Shown piece after piece: positions 1 through 10,253 of a stretch of 64,000 nucleotides of DNA. Both the position numbers and the translations under genes were made by a program. The DNA comes from Parabacteroides distasonis ATCC 8503 (GTDB taxonomy: Bacteria; Bacteroidota; Bacteroidia; Bacteroidales; Tannerellaceae): the NCBI RefSeq assembly GCF_000012845.1, contig NC_009615.1, forward strand, positions 3,598,501 through 3,662,500, in the 5' to 3' direction. The notes below the pieces were generated by a model. It saw only the letters and a program-made list of their open reading frames with translations, ran no database searches and was not told where the DNA came from. The first letter of the stretch is position 1; each line of letters starts with the position of its first letter.

Positions 1-2144
1 AGCGTGGAGGCTATCCGGTGGAACAAAAGATCATGCGCCAATGGTGCTTACGTGTATCCGCTTACGCGCAACGCCTGTTGGACGGATTGGATACGATCGA
101 CTGGACGGATTCCTTGAAAGAGACCCAAAAGAACTGGATCGGACGCAGCGAAGGTGCCGAGGTTCGCTTCAAGGTAAAAGACAGCGACAAGGAATTCACG
201 ATCTTTACGACCCGTGCCGATACGATGTTTGGTGTTACCTTCATGGTATTAGCTCCGGAAAGCGAATTGGTTCAACAATTAACTACGGCAGACCAAAAAG
301 CGGAAGTAGACGCTTACCTAGATCGCACCAAGAAACGTACCGAGCGCGAGCGCATCGCCGACCGCCAGGTAACCGGTGTATTCAGTGGTTCCTACGCTAT
401 TAACCCGTTTACGGGCGAGGCGGTTCCCATCTGGATCAGCGACTATGTATTGGCCGGCTACGGTACGGGAGCGATCATGGCGGTTCCGGCGCACGATAGT
501 CGCGACTACGCTTTCGCGAAGCATTTCGGACTGGAAATCCGTCCGTTGGTGGAAGGTTGCGACGTAAGCAAGGAAAGTTTCGATGCCAAGGAAGGTATCG
601 TATGCAATTCTCCGAGAACCGGCGTTACTCCTTATTGCGATCTTTCCTTGAACGGACTGACGATCAAGGAAGCGATAGCCGCTACCAAGAAATACGTAAA
701 AGATCACGATTTGGGACGTGTGAAGATAAACTACCGCTTGCGCGACGCTATTTTCAGCCGCCAGCGTTATTGGGGCGAACCGTTCCCGGTATATTACGAC
801 GCCGATAGCATGCCTCAGATGTTGCCGGAAGAATGTCTGCCCCTGTTACTGCCGGAAGTAGATAAATTCTTGCCTACCGAGACGGGCGAGCCTCCATTAG
901 GACACGCCGTTAAATGGGCTTGGGACACGGTAAACCAAAAAGTCACCGAGGTATCAAAGATCGATAACCAGACGATCTTCCCGCTGGAGCTTTGTACGAT
1001 GCCGGGCTTCGCCGGTTCTTCCGCTTATTATTTGCGCTATATGGACCCGCATAATGATAAAGCCTTGGTCGCTAAAGACGTGGATGAATATTGGAGAAAC
1101 GTGGATTTATATATCGGTGGTACGGAACACGCTACCGGCCACTTGATCTACAGCCGTTTCTGGAATAAGTTCTTATTCGACTTGGGTATCGTTTGCGAGG
1201 AAGAGCCGTTCAAGAAATTGATCAACCAAGGTATGATCCAAGGACGCTCGAACTTCGTGTACCGCATCAACGGAACCAATAAATTCGTTTCCTTGAACTT
1301 GAAAGACCAATACGAGGTCACCCCTATCCATGTAGACGTAAATATCGTATCTAACGATCTGTTGGATATAGAGGCTTTCAAGAACTGGCGTCCGGAATAC
1401 AACGACGCGGAGTTCGTATTGGAAGATGGTAAATATATCTGCGGATGGGCGGTCGAGAAGATGTCCAAATCCATGTTCAACGTAGTGAACCCGGATATGA
1501 TCGTTGAGAAATATGGTGCCGATACCCTACGTTTGTACGAGATGTTCCTAGGCCCGTTGGAGCAATCCAAGCCTTGGGATACGAACGGTATCGATGGCGT
1601 ACACCGTTTCTTAAAGAAGCTTTGGGGTTTGTTCTTCGGCAATACGGATACCCTTCAAGTTACCGATGCCGAGCCTACGGCCGACGAATTGAAATCCTTG
1701 CATAAGCTGATCAAGAAAGTAACGTTCGACATCGAGCATTTCTCATACAACACGTCCATTAGCGCCTTCATGATTTGCGTGAACGAGTTAACGAGCTTAA
1801 AATGCAGCAAGCGCGCCATCTTGGAGCCGCTGATCACTTTATTGGCTCCGTTCGCTCCTCATATAGCGGAAGAGCTATGGCATCAATTAGGACATGATAC
1901 GACCATCTGCGATGCCCGGTGGCCGAAACACAACGAAGAATATCTCAAGGAGAAATCCGTTGTTTACGCGATCTCATTCAATGGTAAAGCTCGCTACAAC
2001 CTAGAGCTACCGGCGGATATTTCTAAGGAGGACGCCGAGAAAGCGGCTTTGAATCATGAGAACTCAGCGAAGTGGATGGAAGGCAAGACCGTTAAGAAGG
2101 TAATTGTCGTTCCCGGCAAAATCGTTAATATCGTAGTGGGATGA
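1..2144 (+). CDS. leuS: Leucyl-tRNA synthetase, 5' end outside window
   Basis: This class I aminoacyl-tRNA synthetase charges tRNA-Leu with leucine in the cytoplasm. The reading frame is open from base 3, so the gene begins upstream of the window. About 714 residues are present, and I estimate that roughly the first 220, including the HIGH motif, are missing. The visible part starts at the [14 protein letters not shown] segment and runs through the CP1 editing domain. It carries the catalytic KMSKS loop at 1458-1472, followed by the anticodon-binding domain and a C-terminal tail. Similarity to Bacteroidetes LeuRS is clear along the whole length. The stop overlaps the next start by four bases (ATGA), which indicates translational coupling with the YitT-like gene. 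Confidence 0.97.
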   Translation, partial: RGGYPVEQKIMRQWCLRVSAYAQRLLDGLDTIDWTDSLKETQKNWIGRSEGAEVRFKVKDSDKEFTIFTTRADTMFGVTFMVLAPESELVQQLTTADQKAEVDAYLDRTKKRTERERIADRQVTGVFSGSYAINPFTGEAVPIWISDYVLAGYGTGAIMAVPAHDSRDYAFAKHFGLEIRPLVEGCDVSKESFDAKEGIVCNSPRTGVTPYCDLSLNGLTIKEAIAATKKYVKDHDLGRVKINYRLRDAIFSRQRYWGEPFPVYYDADSMPQMLPEECLPLLLPEVDKFLPTETGEPPLGHAVKWAWDTVNQKVTEVSKIDNQTIFPLELCTMPGFAGSSAYYLRYMDPHNDKALVAKDVDEYWRNVDLYIGGTEHATGHLIYSRFWNKFLFDLGIVCEEEPFKKLINQGMIQGRSNFVYRINGTNKFVSLNLKDQYEVTPIHVDVNIVSNDLLDIEAFKNWRPEYNDAEFVLEDGKYICGWAVEKMSKSMFNVVNPDMIVEKYGADTLRLYEMFLGPLEQSKPWDTNGIDGVHRFLKKLWGLFFGNTDTLQVTDAEPTADELKSLHKLIKKVTFDIEHFSYNTSISAFMICVNELTSLKCSKRAILEPLITLLAPFAPHIAEELWHQLGHDTTICDARWPKHNEEYLKEKSVVYAISFNGKARYNLELPADISKEDAEKAALNHENSAKWMEGKTVKKVIVVPGKIVNIVVG

Positions 2145-3019
2145 ACTTAAAACTCACAAAAATCTATTTTTCCGTACAGGATTATCTAATGATCCTGTTC
2201 GGAACTTTATTATACGGATTCGGATTCAACGCCTTTATCCTTTCCAACGAGATCGTGACAGGTGGGGTAAGTGGTATCTGTGCGTTGATCTTCTTTGCCT
2301 CCAATGGATTGATCCCGGTATCCGTATCTTATTTTGTCATCAACGTAGCCTTGTTGGTGGTAGCCTTAAAGATCCTTGGTCTAAAATTCTTGATAAAAAC
2401 TATTTTCGGAGTTTTCTCACTCTCGGCTTCTCTCTCTCTCTTCGAGTGGCTGCTGAAAGGACAACCTATACTGCACGACCAGCCGTTTATGGCTATCATA
2501 ATCGGAGCGTTCATGTGTGGTGCCGGACTAGGATTGGTATTCTCGGCGAACGGTAGTACCGGAGGTACGGATATTATCGGTGCGGTAATCAATAAATATA
2601 AGAATATATCGATCGGACGTATCCTTCTGTTTTGCGATTTCTTCATCATCAGTTCCTCTTTCTTCCTGTTCCATAACGTGGACAAGATCGTTTTCGGTTT
2701 CGTGGAGATGGTCATAAGCAATTACGTTCTCGACATGGTATTGAACGGTAACCGCCAATCCGTACAATTCCTCATCTTCTCCCAGAAGTACGACGAGATA
2801 GCAGATCGTATCATCCATGAGTTAGGCCGTGGCTGCACGATACTAGACGGTGAGGGCGGTTATTCCCGCAAACCCGTCAAAGTAGTCGTACTACTCGCCA
2901 AGAAATCCGAATCCGTCTCCATCTTCCGGATCGTGAAGCGGATAGACCACCAAGCGTTCATCTCCCAAAGTATCGTCCGAGGGGTATATGGTGAGGGGTT
3001 CGATCAGATAAAGACTTAA
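2141..3019 (+). CDS. YitT family membrane protein (DUF2179 C-terminus)
   Basis: This is a 292-residue integral membrane protein of the YitT family, whose transport substrate is not established. The first 200 or so residues contain about five or six hydrophobic helices. Among them is the family-typical stretch [11 protein letters not shown], and a second Gly-rich turn, [12 protein letters not shown], follows. The last 80 residues form a soluble DUF2179-like domain that contains [13 protein letters not shown]. The start overlaps the leuS stop, so the two genes are probably cotranscribed. An inverted-repeat terminator follows the stop. The family call is confident. The function is unknown. Confidence 0.9.
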   Translation: MNLKLTKIYFSVQDYLMILFGTLLYGFGFNAFILSNEIVTGGVSGICALIFFASNGLIPVSVSYFVINVALLVVALKILGLKFLIKTIFGVFSLSASLSLFEWLLKGQPILHDQPFMAIIIGAFMCGAGLGLVFSANGSTGGTDIIGAVINKYKNISIGRILLFCDFFIISSSFFLFHNVDKIVFGFVEMVISNYVLDMVLNGNRQSVQFLIFSQKYDEIADRIIHELGRGCTILDGEGGYSRKPVKVVVLLAKKSESVSIFRIVKRIDHQAFISQSIVRGVYGEGFDQIKT

Positions 3020-3040
3020 AAAAGAATATACAAACAATTT

Positions 3041-3084
3041 AAAGCATTTCCATACGTTATATATCTACCGTATAGAAATGCTTT
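3041..3084 (+). terminator. Hairpin terminator after the YitT-like gene
   Basis: The 16-base arms 3041-3056 and 3069-3084 are complementary apart from one mismatch and enclose a 12-base AT-rich loop. The hairpin sits in the only sizeable gap between two rightward genes and is followed by a T-rich stretch. It probably ends the leuS transcript. Confidence 0.65.
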
Positions 3085-3106
3085 CTTATTTAATAGATTA
3101 CGAAAT

Positions 3107-3688
3107 ATGAAACTTGTATTCGCGACAAATAATCAACACAAACTGGACGAGGTCCGCAAGATAACCGCCGGATACGCGGAAATCATAAGTTTATCCGATA
3201 TCGATTGCCATGACGATATCCCCGAGACGGCAGATACCTTAGAGGGAAATGCTTTGCTAAAAGCCCGCTATATCAAGGAGAAATTCGGATATGATTGTTT
3301 CGCTGACGACACGGGATTAGAAGTCGAGGTATTGAATAATGCTCCGGGAGTCTATTCGGCTCGTTACGCAGGAACAGAGCACGACTCGGAAGCTAATATG
3401 AACAAGCTGTTGTCCGAAATGAATCATAAAGAAAACAGAAAAGCACGTTTCCGCACGGTCATAGCTCTAGTCCTTGACGGAAAAGAATATACCTTCGACG
3501 GTATCGTGAATGGCTCTATCACTACCGAAAAACGCGGAGATAGCGGATTTGGATACGATCCTATATTCATGCCTGATACCTATACACAAACTTTCGCCGA
3601 GATGGGTAACGATACAAAAAACCAGATCAGCCATCGTGCGAAAGCCGTCATGAAGTTAACATCATTTTTATCTGATTACAATTGTTAA
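3107..3688 (+). CDS. rdgB: Non-canonical purine NTP pyrophosphatase (RdgB/HAM1 family)
   Basis: This enzyme hydrolyses dITP, ITP and XTP to monophosphates, keeping deaminated purines out of DNA and RNA. The 193-residue product has the family's usual length. It opens with the signature [14 protein letters not shown]. It also contains [11 protein letters not shown], which holds the catalytic acidic residues, then [22 protein letters not shown] and the C-terminal SHRAKA motif. The following gene begins one base after the stop, so the two are almost certainly cotranscribed. The start is the only reasonable ATG after the terminator at 3041-3084. Confidence 0.95.
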
Positions 3689-3689
3689 T

Positions 3690-6020
3690 ATGAGACATAT
3701 ACTTACTATCATTCTATTTTCATTTTTTTCATTCACTGTATTAGCCGCTAATTTTAATACAACCGGATGGAAAACGTATCTTTCTTACAATAACACAAAC
3801 AGCGTAGAGGAATCGAACGACCAAGTATTTGTGGTAGCGGAAGGATCTCTTTATACGTATGGAAAAGATGATAATAGTATTAAGCAATATTATAAAGGAA
3901 ACGGATTAAATGATAATACGATTTCTTTGATCCGCTATAATAAACAAACAAAATCACTCCTTATTATCTATGATAATTCAAATATAGATATACTTGAGGG
4001 AGGAGTGACGACAAATCTACCTTATCTGTCGACCAGTACGTCCATAAGAGACAAACAAATCAATTCAGTATTGGTACATGATGAATATGCCTATTTATCG
4101 ACAGCATTTGGTATCGTCGTGGTCAATATGGCCAAAAAGGAAATAAAAGATACCTACAAGCTTTCCTTAAATATAACATCGTGTGCCATACAGAATGGCA
4201 ATATATATGCCTCTACAACCAATAAGGCAGAAGTATCTTCGGGGATTATATACGCCTCATTAAAAGAGAACCTACTGGATAAGGCAAACTGGAAGCCCTA
4301 TGGATTATCAAACCTTTCCGATAGTCATACGATCTCAGCTATCGCTTCATTCAAGAATACTTTGTTCTACTTGGTCAGTCAGCAAGGTATCTTCTATGAA
4401 AACAATGGAGAGCTTTCCCGAATAATAAATAGCTCAACCCTAAAATACATGAAAGTAATAGGCGAAAAATTAGCATGTATAGATAACTCAAGGGTTTTCA
4501 TCGTATCCGATACGCAAAAGTTTGACCAAATAAACTTAAGTATCAATGATATCAGTACCTATCAAACAGACAAATATTGGATAGCGGAAGGAAGCAAAGG
4601 GCTACGTTCTATCCAACGGAAAGGATCAAATAGTTTTGAGGCTCTTAATGAACCTATCATTTTAGACGGACCTTACAGCAATAGCGCATTCGATATTGTT
4701 TGTAAAAATGATAAAGTATATATGATCATAGGAGGTAAAGACCTCCTAAATGGTAAGCGCTTCGACAAAGGAGGTTATATTCTTACATACGATTATGATA
4801 AATGGTCTTTTATCGATCCTAAAGAAGCCCAAAAGAAACTCAATTTACCAAGAAATCCACGAGACTATACAAGTATAGCCGTAACGACCGATGATTCTAA
4901 TGATGAGATCGTATACGCCTCTTCCATGGGTGATGGCGTTATCCAATATAAGAATGGAACTCCCGTCCAGTCATACAATGAAAAGAATGCCTTTAAAGAA
5001 ACCGCAGGAGGCTATGGGTCCGGTTATTGTTATATAGATGGACTGGCCTTTGATAAAAATGGAAATTTGTGGATGACAAGCTCAGAGGTTAACCATGCGG
5101 TACTTGTTCTTGACAAAGCAGGAGCATGGCATCGTTTGGATATCGAGCAACTTAGAGGAGTTTATACAATAAACGATATACTTATAACCTCCACTAACGA
5201 CAAATGGATTTATGTGCCTCGTAACACCCCTAAACTTGTAATGATACCGAATAGCGAGTCTTTAGACGAAGTTTCCTCGTATGAGTTTACTACACTTATT
5301 GATACCGACGGAAAAGAATTGACTCCTAGTAATTATACATGCGTAGCCGAGGATAAGGATGGATATATCTGGGTTGGTACGAATCGGGGAGCCGTATACT
5401 TCACTAAACCTAGGATCTCTTCCGCTGAGGATAAAGCCGCTACACGTTGTACAAGGGTAAAATATACCAATGAGGAAACTGGCAATCTCGCTTATTTCTT
5501 AGATAACGTTGTCGTCACGACCCTAAAAGTAGACGCAGGTAATCGAAAATGGATTGGAACCAAAGGAAATGGCGTCTATGTTCTAGATAATGATAATGAG
5601 ACAATCGTTTATCAATTTAATACGACCAATAGCCCGCTCCTTTCCGATAACATATACGATATAGAGATAAACGATAAGACCGGTGAAGTTTTTATCGGTA
5701 CCGATAAAGGACTAAATTCCTATCAAGGAGAAGCTTCGGAAGGTAAATCTGATTACTCGGAGATCTACGCATATCCTAATCCGGTACGTCCCGAACATAT
5801 GGATAAAGTAACGATTGTAGGATTAATGGATAATTCGAATGTAAAAATCACGGATTTAAACGGAAATATTATTTATCAAACTAAATCCTTGGGGGGGCAA
5901 GCTATCTGGAATTGCCGGAACGCAAACGGATCACGTGTAGCGACAGGCGTATATCTTGTACTAGCTTCCACGGAGGAAGCCTCAGAGAGCGTCGTAACAA
6001 AAATCATTGTAGTCAAATAG
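3690..6020 (+). CDS. porZ: PorZ-like beta-propeller protein with T9SS C-terminal domain
   Basis: This 776-residue exported protein has an N-terminal signal peptide (MRHILTIILFSFFSF) and two stretches of propeller-type repeats, including DKDGYIWVGTNRGAVYF and NRKWIGTKGNGVYVLD. It ends in a T9SS type A sorting domain, from about residue 690, with AYPNPVRPE, VKITDLNGNIIY and GVYLVLA. Length and architecture match PorZ of Porphyromonas gingivalis, a surface component that the type IX secretion system needs for attaching cargo. The call rests on this architecture and not on an alignment. A generic two-component-propeller protein secreted by T9SS is the alternative. It lies one base downstream of rdgB. 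Confidence 0.75.
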   Translation: MRHILTIILFSFFSFTVLAANFNTTGWKTYLSYNNTNSVEESNDQVFVVAEGSLYTYGKDDNSIKQYYKGNGLNDNTISLIRYNKQTKSLLIIYDNSNIDILEGGVTTNLPYLSTSTSIRDKQINSVLVHDEYAYLSTAFGIVVVNMAKKEIKDTYKLSLNITSCAIQNGNIYASTTNKAEVSSGIIYASLKENLLDKANWKPYGLSNLSDSHTISAIASFKNTLFYLVSQQGIFYENNGELSRIINSSTLKYMKVIGEKLACIDNSRVFIVSDTQKFDQINLSINDISTYQTDKYWIAEGSKGLRSIQRKGSNSFEALNEPIILDGPYSNSAFDIVCKNDKVYMIIGGKDLLNGKRFDKGGYILTYDYDKWSFIDPKEAQKKLNLPRNPRDYTSIAVTTDDSNDEIVYASSMGDGVIQYKNGTPVQSYNEKNAFKETAGGYGSGYCYIDGLAFDKNGNLWMTSSEVNHAVLVLDKAGAWHRLDIEQLRGVYTINDILITSTNDKWIYVPRNTPKLVMIPNSESLDEVSSYEFTTLIDTDGKELTPSNYTCVAEDKDGYIWVGTNRGAVYFTKPRISSAEDKAATRCTRVKYTNEETGNLAYFLDNVVVTTLKVDAGNRKWIGTKGNGVYVLDNDNETIVYQFNTTNSPLLSDNIYDIEINDKTGEVFIGTDKGLNSYQGEASEGKSDYSEIYAYPNPVRPEHMDKVTIVGLMDNSNVKITDLNGNIIYQTKSLGGQAIWNCRNANGSRVATGVYLVLASTEEASESVVTKIIVVK

Positions 6021-6024
6021 AACA

Positions 6025-7098
6025 ATGAATCAATCAGAGAAAGTTTTACTCAACTCCAGATTAATAAATCAAGTAAAAGAAGCGAATAATTTTGATTTTA
6101 TTCGCTTCTTTCTTGCGTATTCTGTCATGTTCAACCATTTCAGCACACTGACAGAGACAGATCCTTTTTGGTTTGTTAGCGGAGGATTTCGAGTGAAAGG
6201 TTTCTTTATTATTAGTGGATTTCTTGTTATGTTTAGCTTCTTACGTACGCCTAATACCCGGATTTTTTTCCGTAAACGTATTCAACGTATTATGCCCGCC
6301 TACAGCTTGACTATTTTATTATGTGCCTTAATCGGATTATTCCTTACTTCCTTATCCTGCAGGGAATACCTCACCTCTTCTAGCTTATACACCTATCTTA
6401 TCTGTAATTTACTTACATTTAACTTTTTATCGCCGGATTTACCCGGCGTATTCGATACCAATCCTTTACAAGCGATGAATGGGTCTTTATGGACTATCAA
6501 GGTTGAATTCATGCTATATATCACCATACCCATTATCTATTGGTTACTGAAAAGATATAACAAATTAGTATGCCTACTTCTTATTTATATCTTATCTTTC
6601 ATCTACTCGACAACGTGTAATTATTTAGATGATATGACACACAACCCTATTTATGAATTCATGAAAAGACAATTCCCCGGACAAATGATGTACTTTTGTT
6701 CTGGTATTATCATACTTGCCTATTTCCCTATTTTTCGAAAATATATGAGATATTTGTTCCCTGTCAGCCTATTTCTTTTATTGGGTAGAGAGTATCTGTT
6801 GCTGAGTATTTTCGAGCCTATCGCTCTAGCCTCTATCATTATCACGGTAGCTTACGGATTCAAGTGGTTACATGTATTCAACCGGATGGGAAATTTCTCG
6901 TATGGTATCTTCTTGATTCATTTCCCGATCATCCAGATATTCATTCATTACGGACTTGATCAATATAGCTTTATATTGACATTGGCTCTTACCACTATCC
7001 TTAGCACCGGATTAGGTATGTTATCCTGGAAATACATAGAGAAACCTTGTTTATATCATCCTAAAAAGAAAAACCAGATGAACGCAATGCTCGGATGA
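6025..7098 (+). CDS. Acyltransferase 3 family membrane protein
   Basis: This is a 357-residue multi-pass membrane protein with about ten hydrophobic helices, related to OafA-type O-acyltransferases. Such enzymes transfer acetyl or other acyl groups to surface glycans. The N-terminal motif NNFDFIRFFLAYSVMFNHFS contains the conserved Arg and His of the family. Near the C-terminus YGIFLIHFPI is also typical. It starts five bases after the PorZ-like gene and is probably the last gene of that operon, with a hairpin downstream. The acceptor substrate cannot be read from the sequence. A role in modifying a surface polysaccharide is inference. Confidence 0.88.
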   Translation: MNQSEKVLLNSRLINQVKEANNFDFIRFFLAYSVMFNHFSTLTETDPFWFVSGGFRVKGFFIISGFLVMFSFLRTPNTRIFFRKRIQRIMPAYSLTILLCALIGLFLTSLSCREYLTSSSLYTYLICNLLTFNFLSPDLPGVFDTNPLQAMNGSLWTIKVEFMLYITIPIIYWLLKRYNKLVCLLLIYILSFIYSTTCNYLDDMTHNPIYEFMKRQFPGQMMYFCSGIIILAYFPIFRKYMRYLFPVSLFLLLGREYLLLSIFEPIALASIIITVAYGFKWLHVFNRMGNFSYGIFLIHFPIIQIFIHYGLDQYSFILTLALTTILSTGLGMLSWKYIEKPCLYHPKKKNQMNAMLG

Positions 7099-7174
7099 TC
7101 GGATCTGTTATCTTCTCCGCTCCTTTCGCAGCGATTAATGCCAAGAACCAAATTCCACCATCCGTAAAAGAGGG

Positions 7175-7217
7175 AAACAACTACGACTGCAGAATTTATT
7201 TGCAATCGTAGTTGTTT
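7175..7217. terminator. Convergent hairpin between acyltransferase and TonB receptor genes
   Basis: A 17-bp stem with one mismatch (arms 7175-7191 and 7201-7217) has a 9-base loop. It lies between two converging genes and so could end both transcripts. There is no long T run, so efficiency is uncertain. Confidence 0.55.
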
Positions 7218-7251
7218 CGCGAAGACAAACCAATATAGTAAAGATACAATA

Positions 7252-9672
7252 TCAATGCTTTATACCCTCAAACATCTCCGAGCGATCTTCTTTCGCTTGG
7301 GTGGATTTAGCCTTGAAACTATTAAATGTCCAACTCAACGTCAACGTGATTTGTGGATATTTGGGTTTGATACGTGTCAGGGAGCGTAAATCTGCCGTTT
7401 GGATATCGCTGATATATTTGGCGGAACGGAAAATATCCCGGAAAGCTAAGGTGGCGGTTAGTTTTCGGTTACATAGTTGCTGGCGGACGGCTACGTTCGC
7501 GTACCAATAAGCGTCCGTACGGCCCTGCGTCGTTACGGAAGGGCCTACAAAACTACCATCCAATTGGATACGTGTGTATTTCCCCAGATTAAACAGGTTA
7601 TTCCATAGGATATCATAATTGGTGCTAGAGGTCGTATTTCCACCGGCGGCCTGTTCGTTCTTCACCTTATAGTGATAAACGTTTCCGTTGACCGTGGTAT
7701 TCCACCAGCGTACCGGATGCAGACTGACGCTTAGCTCGATACCCGTCGAGTAATCATGCCCTACGTTCGCCATCGAATCCAAGGTTACACCGGCTGAATA
7801 GGGAACACGCAACCGCTCGATCTTATCCTTCCGATACCGATGAAAGGCGGTGGCGGATACCGTGTTTTCCCCGAAACTCTTCCGGTAGTTCAATTCAAAG
7901 GAGTTGATGTACTCCGGACGTATATCCGGATTACCGATCTCGGCCGTATAAAAGTCGCGATACGTGATATAAGGCTCCATATAGAAAAGCTGCGGACGTG
8001 TGGTACGACGGGAATAGGAAGCCAACAAACGATGCTCATTCGGGAACGTATAGCCCAAATGCACCGATGGGAAAAACTCAAAACGATTCTTCGTACGATC
8101 CGCTCCCTCCACGGAACTTCGCAAGACCGTATGCGTATGCTCTCCCCGAACGCCGGCTTGCGCCTCTAAATTCTTCCACGTATGGGAAAGAATCGTATAG
8201 ATAGAATTCACCCCTTCTTGAAAATAAAACGTGTTGTAGATATCATCACGCCAAAAGAACGTTTGTCCCTTGGGGTCCCACCATTCCATATTGTAATCGC
8301 CGTCTTCCAGATAAGAATAATATTGGTAACCCGCCTCTAGCTTACCTCCTTTTCCGAAAGGCAAGGCGTAATCCAGATTGATACGCATCGTTTCCCGGTG
8401 CTCGGCCTCATAAGCACGGTGCCCCTGTTGGCGTTGCCCTTCCAAGGACATCAAGTCGTTAAAGAAATATTCCAAGGCATGACCGCCATATTTGTAATAG
8501 GCACTACCGGAAAGCTCGTGTCCCTTATCGTTGAACTTATGCTGTACCGCCAGACTTCCCAAACCTATATTCTCATCATTATCATAATCATCTATGCTTC
8601 GATAATCTTCCGTCACCGGAGAGCCGCCCGCTACCGAACGGGTTTCCTTATAGTTCATTTCTCCCTTACGCTTATTTCCGCCATAGCCGCCCTCCAGATC
8701 CAACGCGATGGTTGTCTTGGGAAGATTCAGGCTCCAACCGCCTTTCATCGTATAATGATAGCTGTTTCCCGTACGAGGCCCGACGGAATGCGAGGTAGTG
8801 GTCTGATCGCCCACCACCGTCATCTTCTCTTGGTCGAAATCACTCTTGCGCAACCGGTCTGTCCACTGTCCGCCGATGTACCAACGGGAACGCTGATGTT
8901 GCTGTGCCAACAAGAAATCGACATGGCGGGAAAGCCACGTACTTCCCGAGAGATTCACCATCCCACTCAATCCCCGCTGGGAATGCTTCTTCGTGATAAT
9001 ATTAATGATACCTACGTCGCCTTCCGTATCATGCTTGGCGGAAGGTGTCGTGATAATCTCTATATTCTCTATATGCCCGGCCGGGACTTGCTCCAAAGCC
9101 TGTGTACCCGAGAAGACACTCGGCTTACCATCTATGTAAACCAAAAAGCCGCTGCTTCCACGAAAAGTAACATCGCCTTCCGCGTCTACCCGTATGGAAG
9201 GCGTATTCTCTAATATATCCACCGCGGAACCGCCTCCTCCCATCATATTGGAAGAGGCCTCGACCACTTTCTTATCCAACTTATAAACCAATTGGCGTTT
9301 CTCGGCCACTACCTCCACTTCGGCGATACCTACCTCCAAGGGACTCATCATCAACTTACCTAAATCCACCGGAGACGAGGCATCCAAGATGATATCATTC
9401 TTTGTAAACACATCATATCCCATCAGACGGACCATGACCACATAATTACCCGGAGCCACCTTAGTAAACGAGAAACGTCCTTGATCGTCCGGAAAAGTCT
9501 GTTGCAAAGGTTTTTCACTTCCCATCGCAAACAGAAAGATATCCGCATAATTAATCACTTGATTCGTAGAGGCATCTATTAACTGCCCCTTAATACGGGC
9601 ATTCGGAGAAGAAGCCCACGAGAGCGCACAAATCACCCATAATAAGGCCAACATTAGTCCTATCTTTTTCAT
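7252..9672 (-). CDS. TonB-dependent outer-membrane receptor, single-chain type
   Basis: This outer-membrane beta-barrel receptor imports an unknown ligand using TonB energy. The 806-residue product has a signal peptide, then a carboxypeptidase-regulatory-like fold (about residues 25-105) containing ARIKGQLIDASTNQ and DDQGRFSFTKVAPG. A plug domain follows with VDILENTPSIRVD, YIDGKPS and IITTPSAKHDTEGDVGIINIITKK, and the rest is a long barrel ending in aromatic-rich strands. It lacks the long SusC-type N-terminus and has no SusD neighbour, so it is not a classic polysaccharide locus receptor. I chose the start at 9672 because the -7 promoter box lies at 9703-9710, which excludes the ATG at 9705. 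An array of 22-bp palindromes lies just upstream. Confidence 0.9.
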   Translation of the reverse strand: MKKIGLMLALLWVICALSWASSPNARIKGQLIDASTNQVINYADIFLFAMGSEKPLQQTFPDDQGRFSFTKVAPGNYVVMVRLMGYDVFTKNDIILDASSPVDLGKLMMSPLEVGIAEVEVVAEKRQLVYKLDKKVVEASSNMMGGGGSAVDILENTPSIRVDAEGDVTFRGSSGFLVYIDGKPSVFSGTQALEQVPAGHIENIEIITTPSAKHDTEGDVGIINIITKKHSQRGLSGMVNLSGSTWLSRHVDFLLAQQHQRSRWYIGGQWTDRLRKSDFDQEKMTVVGDQTTTSHSVGPRTGNSYHYTMKGGWSLNLPKTTIALDLEGGYGGNKRKGEMNYKETRSVAGGSPVTEDYRSIDDYDNDENIGLGSLAVQHKFNDKGHELSGSAYYKYGGHALEYFFNDLMSLEGQRQQGHRAYEAEHRETMRINLDYALPFGKGGKLEAGYQYYSYLEDGDYNMEWWDPKGQTFFWRDDIYNTFYFQEGVNSIYTILSHTWKNLEAQAGVRGEHTHTVLRSSVEGADRTKNRFEFFPSVHLGYTFPNEHRLLASYSRRTTRPQLFYMEPYITYRDFYTAEIGNPDIRPEYINSFELNYRKSFGENTVSATAFHRYRKDKIERLRVPYSAGVTLDSMANVGHDYSTGIELSVSLHPVRWWNTTVNGNVYHYKVKNEQAAGGNTTSSTNYDILWNNLFNLGKYTRIQLDGSFVGPSVTTQGRTDAYWYANVAVRQQLCNRKLTATLAFRDIFRSAKYISDIQTADLRSLTRIKPKYPQITLTLSWTFNSFKAKSTQAKEDRSEMFEGIKH

Positions 9673-9702
9673 GATATTGAGAATTACAATTAGATTTCTA
9701 CG

Positions 9703-9710
9703 CAAAAGTA
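9703..9710 (-). promoter_or_regulatory. -7 box of the TonB-receptor promoter
   Basis: On the minus strand this reads TACTTTTG, matching the Bacteroidetes -7 consensus TAnnTTTG. It lies about 31 bases ahead of the chosen start and decides between the two possible ATG codons. Confidence 0.6.
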
Positions 9711-9790
9711 ACTAAATTCAGAATGTTACGGTAATTAATAGCGATCATTCTTGATATATTCTTTCCCGGGATCGTCCGAGTTCGAGTAGC

Positions 9791-9915
9791 GAAGCAAATG
9801 GTTTCTTCCTAGGGAAACAAAAGTTTCTATATGGGAAAACAGAAGTTTCTTCAGTACAAAACTTTAGTTTTCTTCTATGAAAACAAATGTTTTCTATGTG
9901 TAAAACTTTTGTTTT
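9791..9915. repeat. Array of five to six palindromes with 22-bp period
   Basis: Five copies of AAAC-N4-GTTT occur with their four-base centres starting at 9819, 9841, 9863, 9885 and 9907, an exact spacing of 22 bases. A sixth, degenerate copy is centred near 9797. The centres read AAAA, AGAA, TTTA, AAAT and TTTT. The array lies about 80 bases upstream of the TonB-receptor promoter. The 39.66-39.76 kb intergenic region carries a sister array with the same period, a similar order of centres, and the same following sequence (TACCATAAAAAA and then an AT-rich tail). Confidence 0.8.
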
Positions 9916-10054
9916 ATACCATAAAAAACCACAAATACTTATATATTAATATTTTATCTATATAAAGAAAGGAAGAAAAACGGACTGATTATATACGTAG
10001 AGTGTAGAAAATTCCTTTGACGGCATGGCAAAGACACTTACTAAAAGCGGGAAA

Positions 10055-10115
10055 TGATGGTAGATAAAGACTTACTATTGTAGATGTTTTCCTATCTACA
10101 ACAATAGGATAAATA
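10055..10115. repeat. Intergenic element with TTGTAGAT/ATCTACAA hairpin
   Basis: The stretch contains GGTAGATAAAG followed by a hairpin with arms 10078-10085 (TTGTAGAT) and 10094-10101 (ATCTACAA). The same arrangement occurs in reverse orientation at about 39535-39592. Both copies sit close to a 22-bp palindrome array. The rest of the 9706-10253 gap holds AT-rich sequence in which I see no gene. Confidence 0.65.
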
Positions 10116-10253
10116 TTTTAAATTCAAATGATTATAAGGATAGTTGTAGATATTGTACATAATTTTGATTATTTACATATAATAGACCGGGCTTAGCTTT
10201 TATATCATTTAAGTCCGGCCTATCGGTTGAGACCTATCCCGCATTTGTTTGGA

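Noticed and set aside
8398..9213. 271-codon open frame on the plus strand inside the TonB receptor gene
   Set aside because: It is antisense to a well-supported receptor, lacks recognisable motifs and has shadow-like composition.
9791..9915. Possible CRISPR array
   Set aside because: The period is 22 bases with palindromic units and no variable spacers of 30 bases or more, and no cas genes are present.
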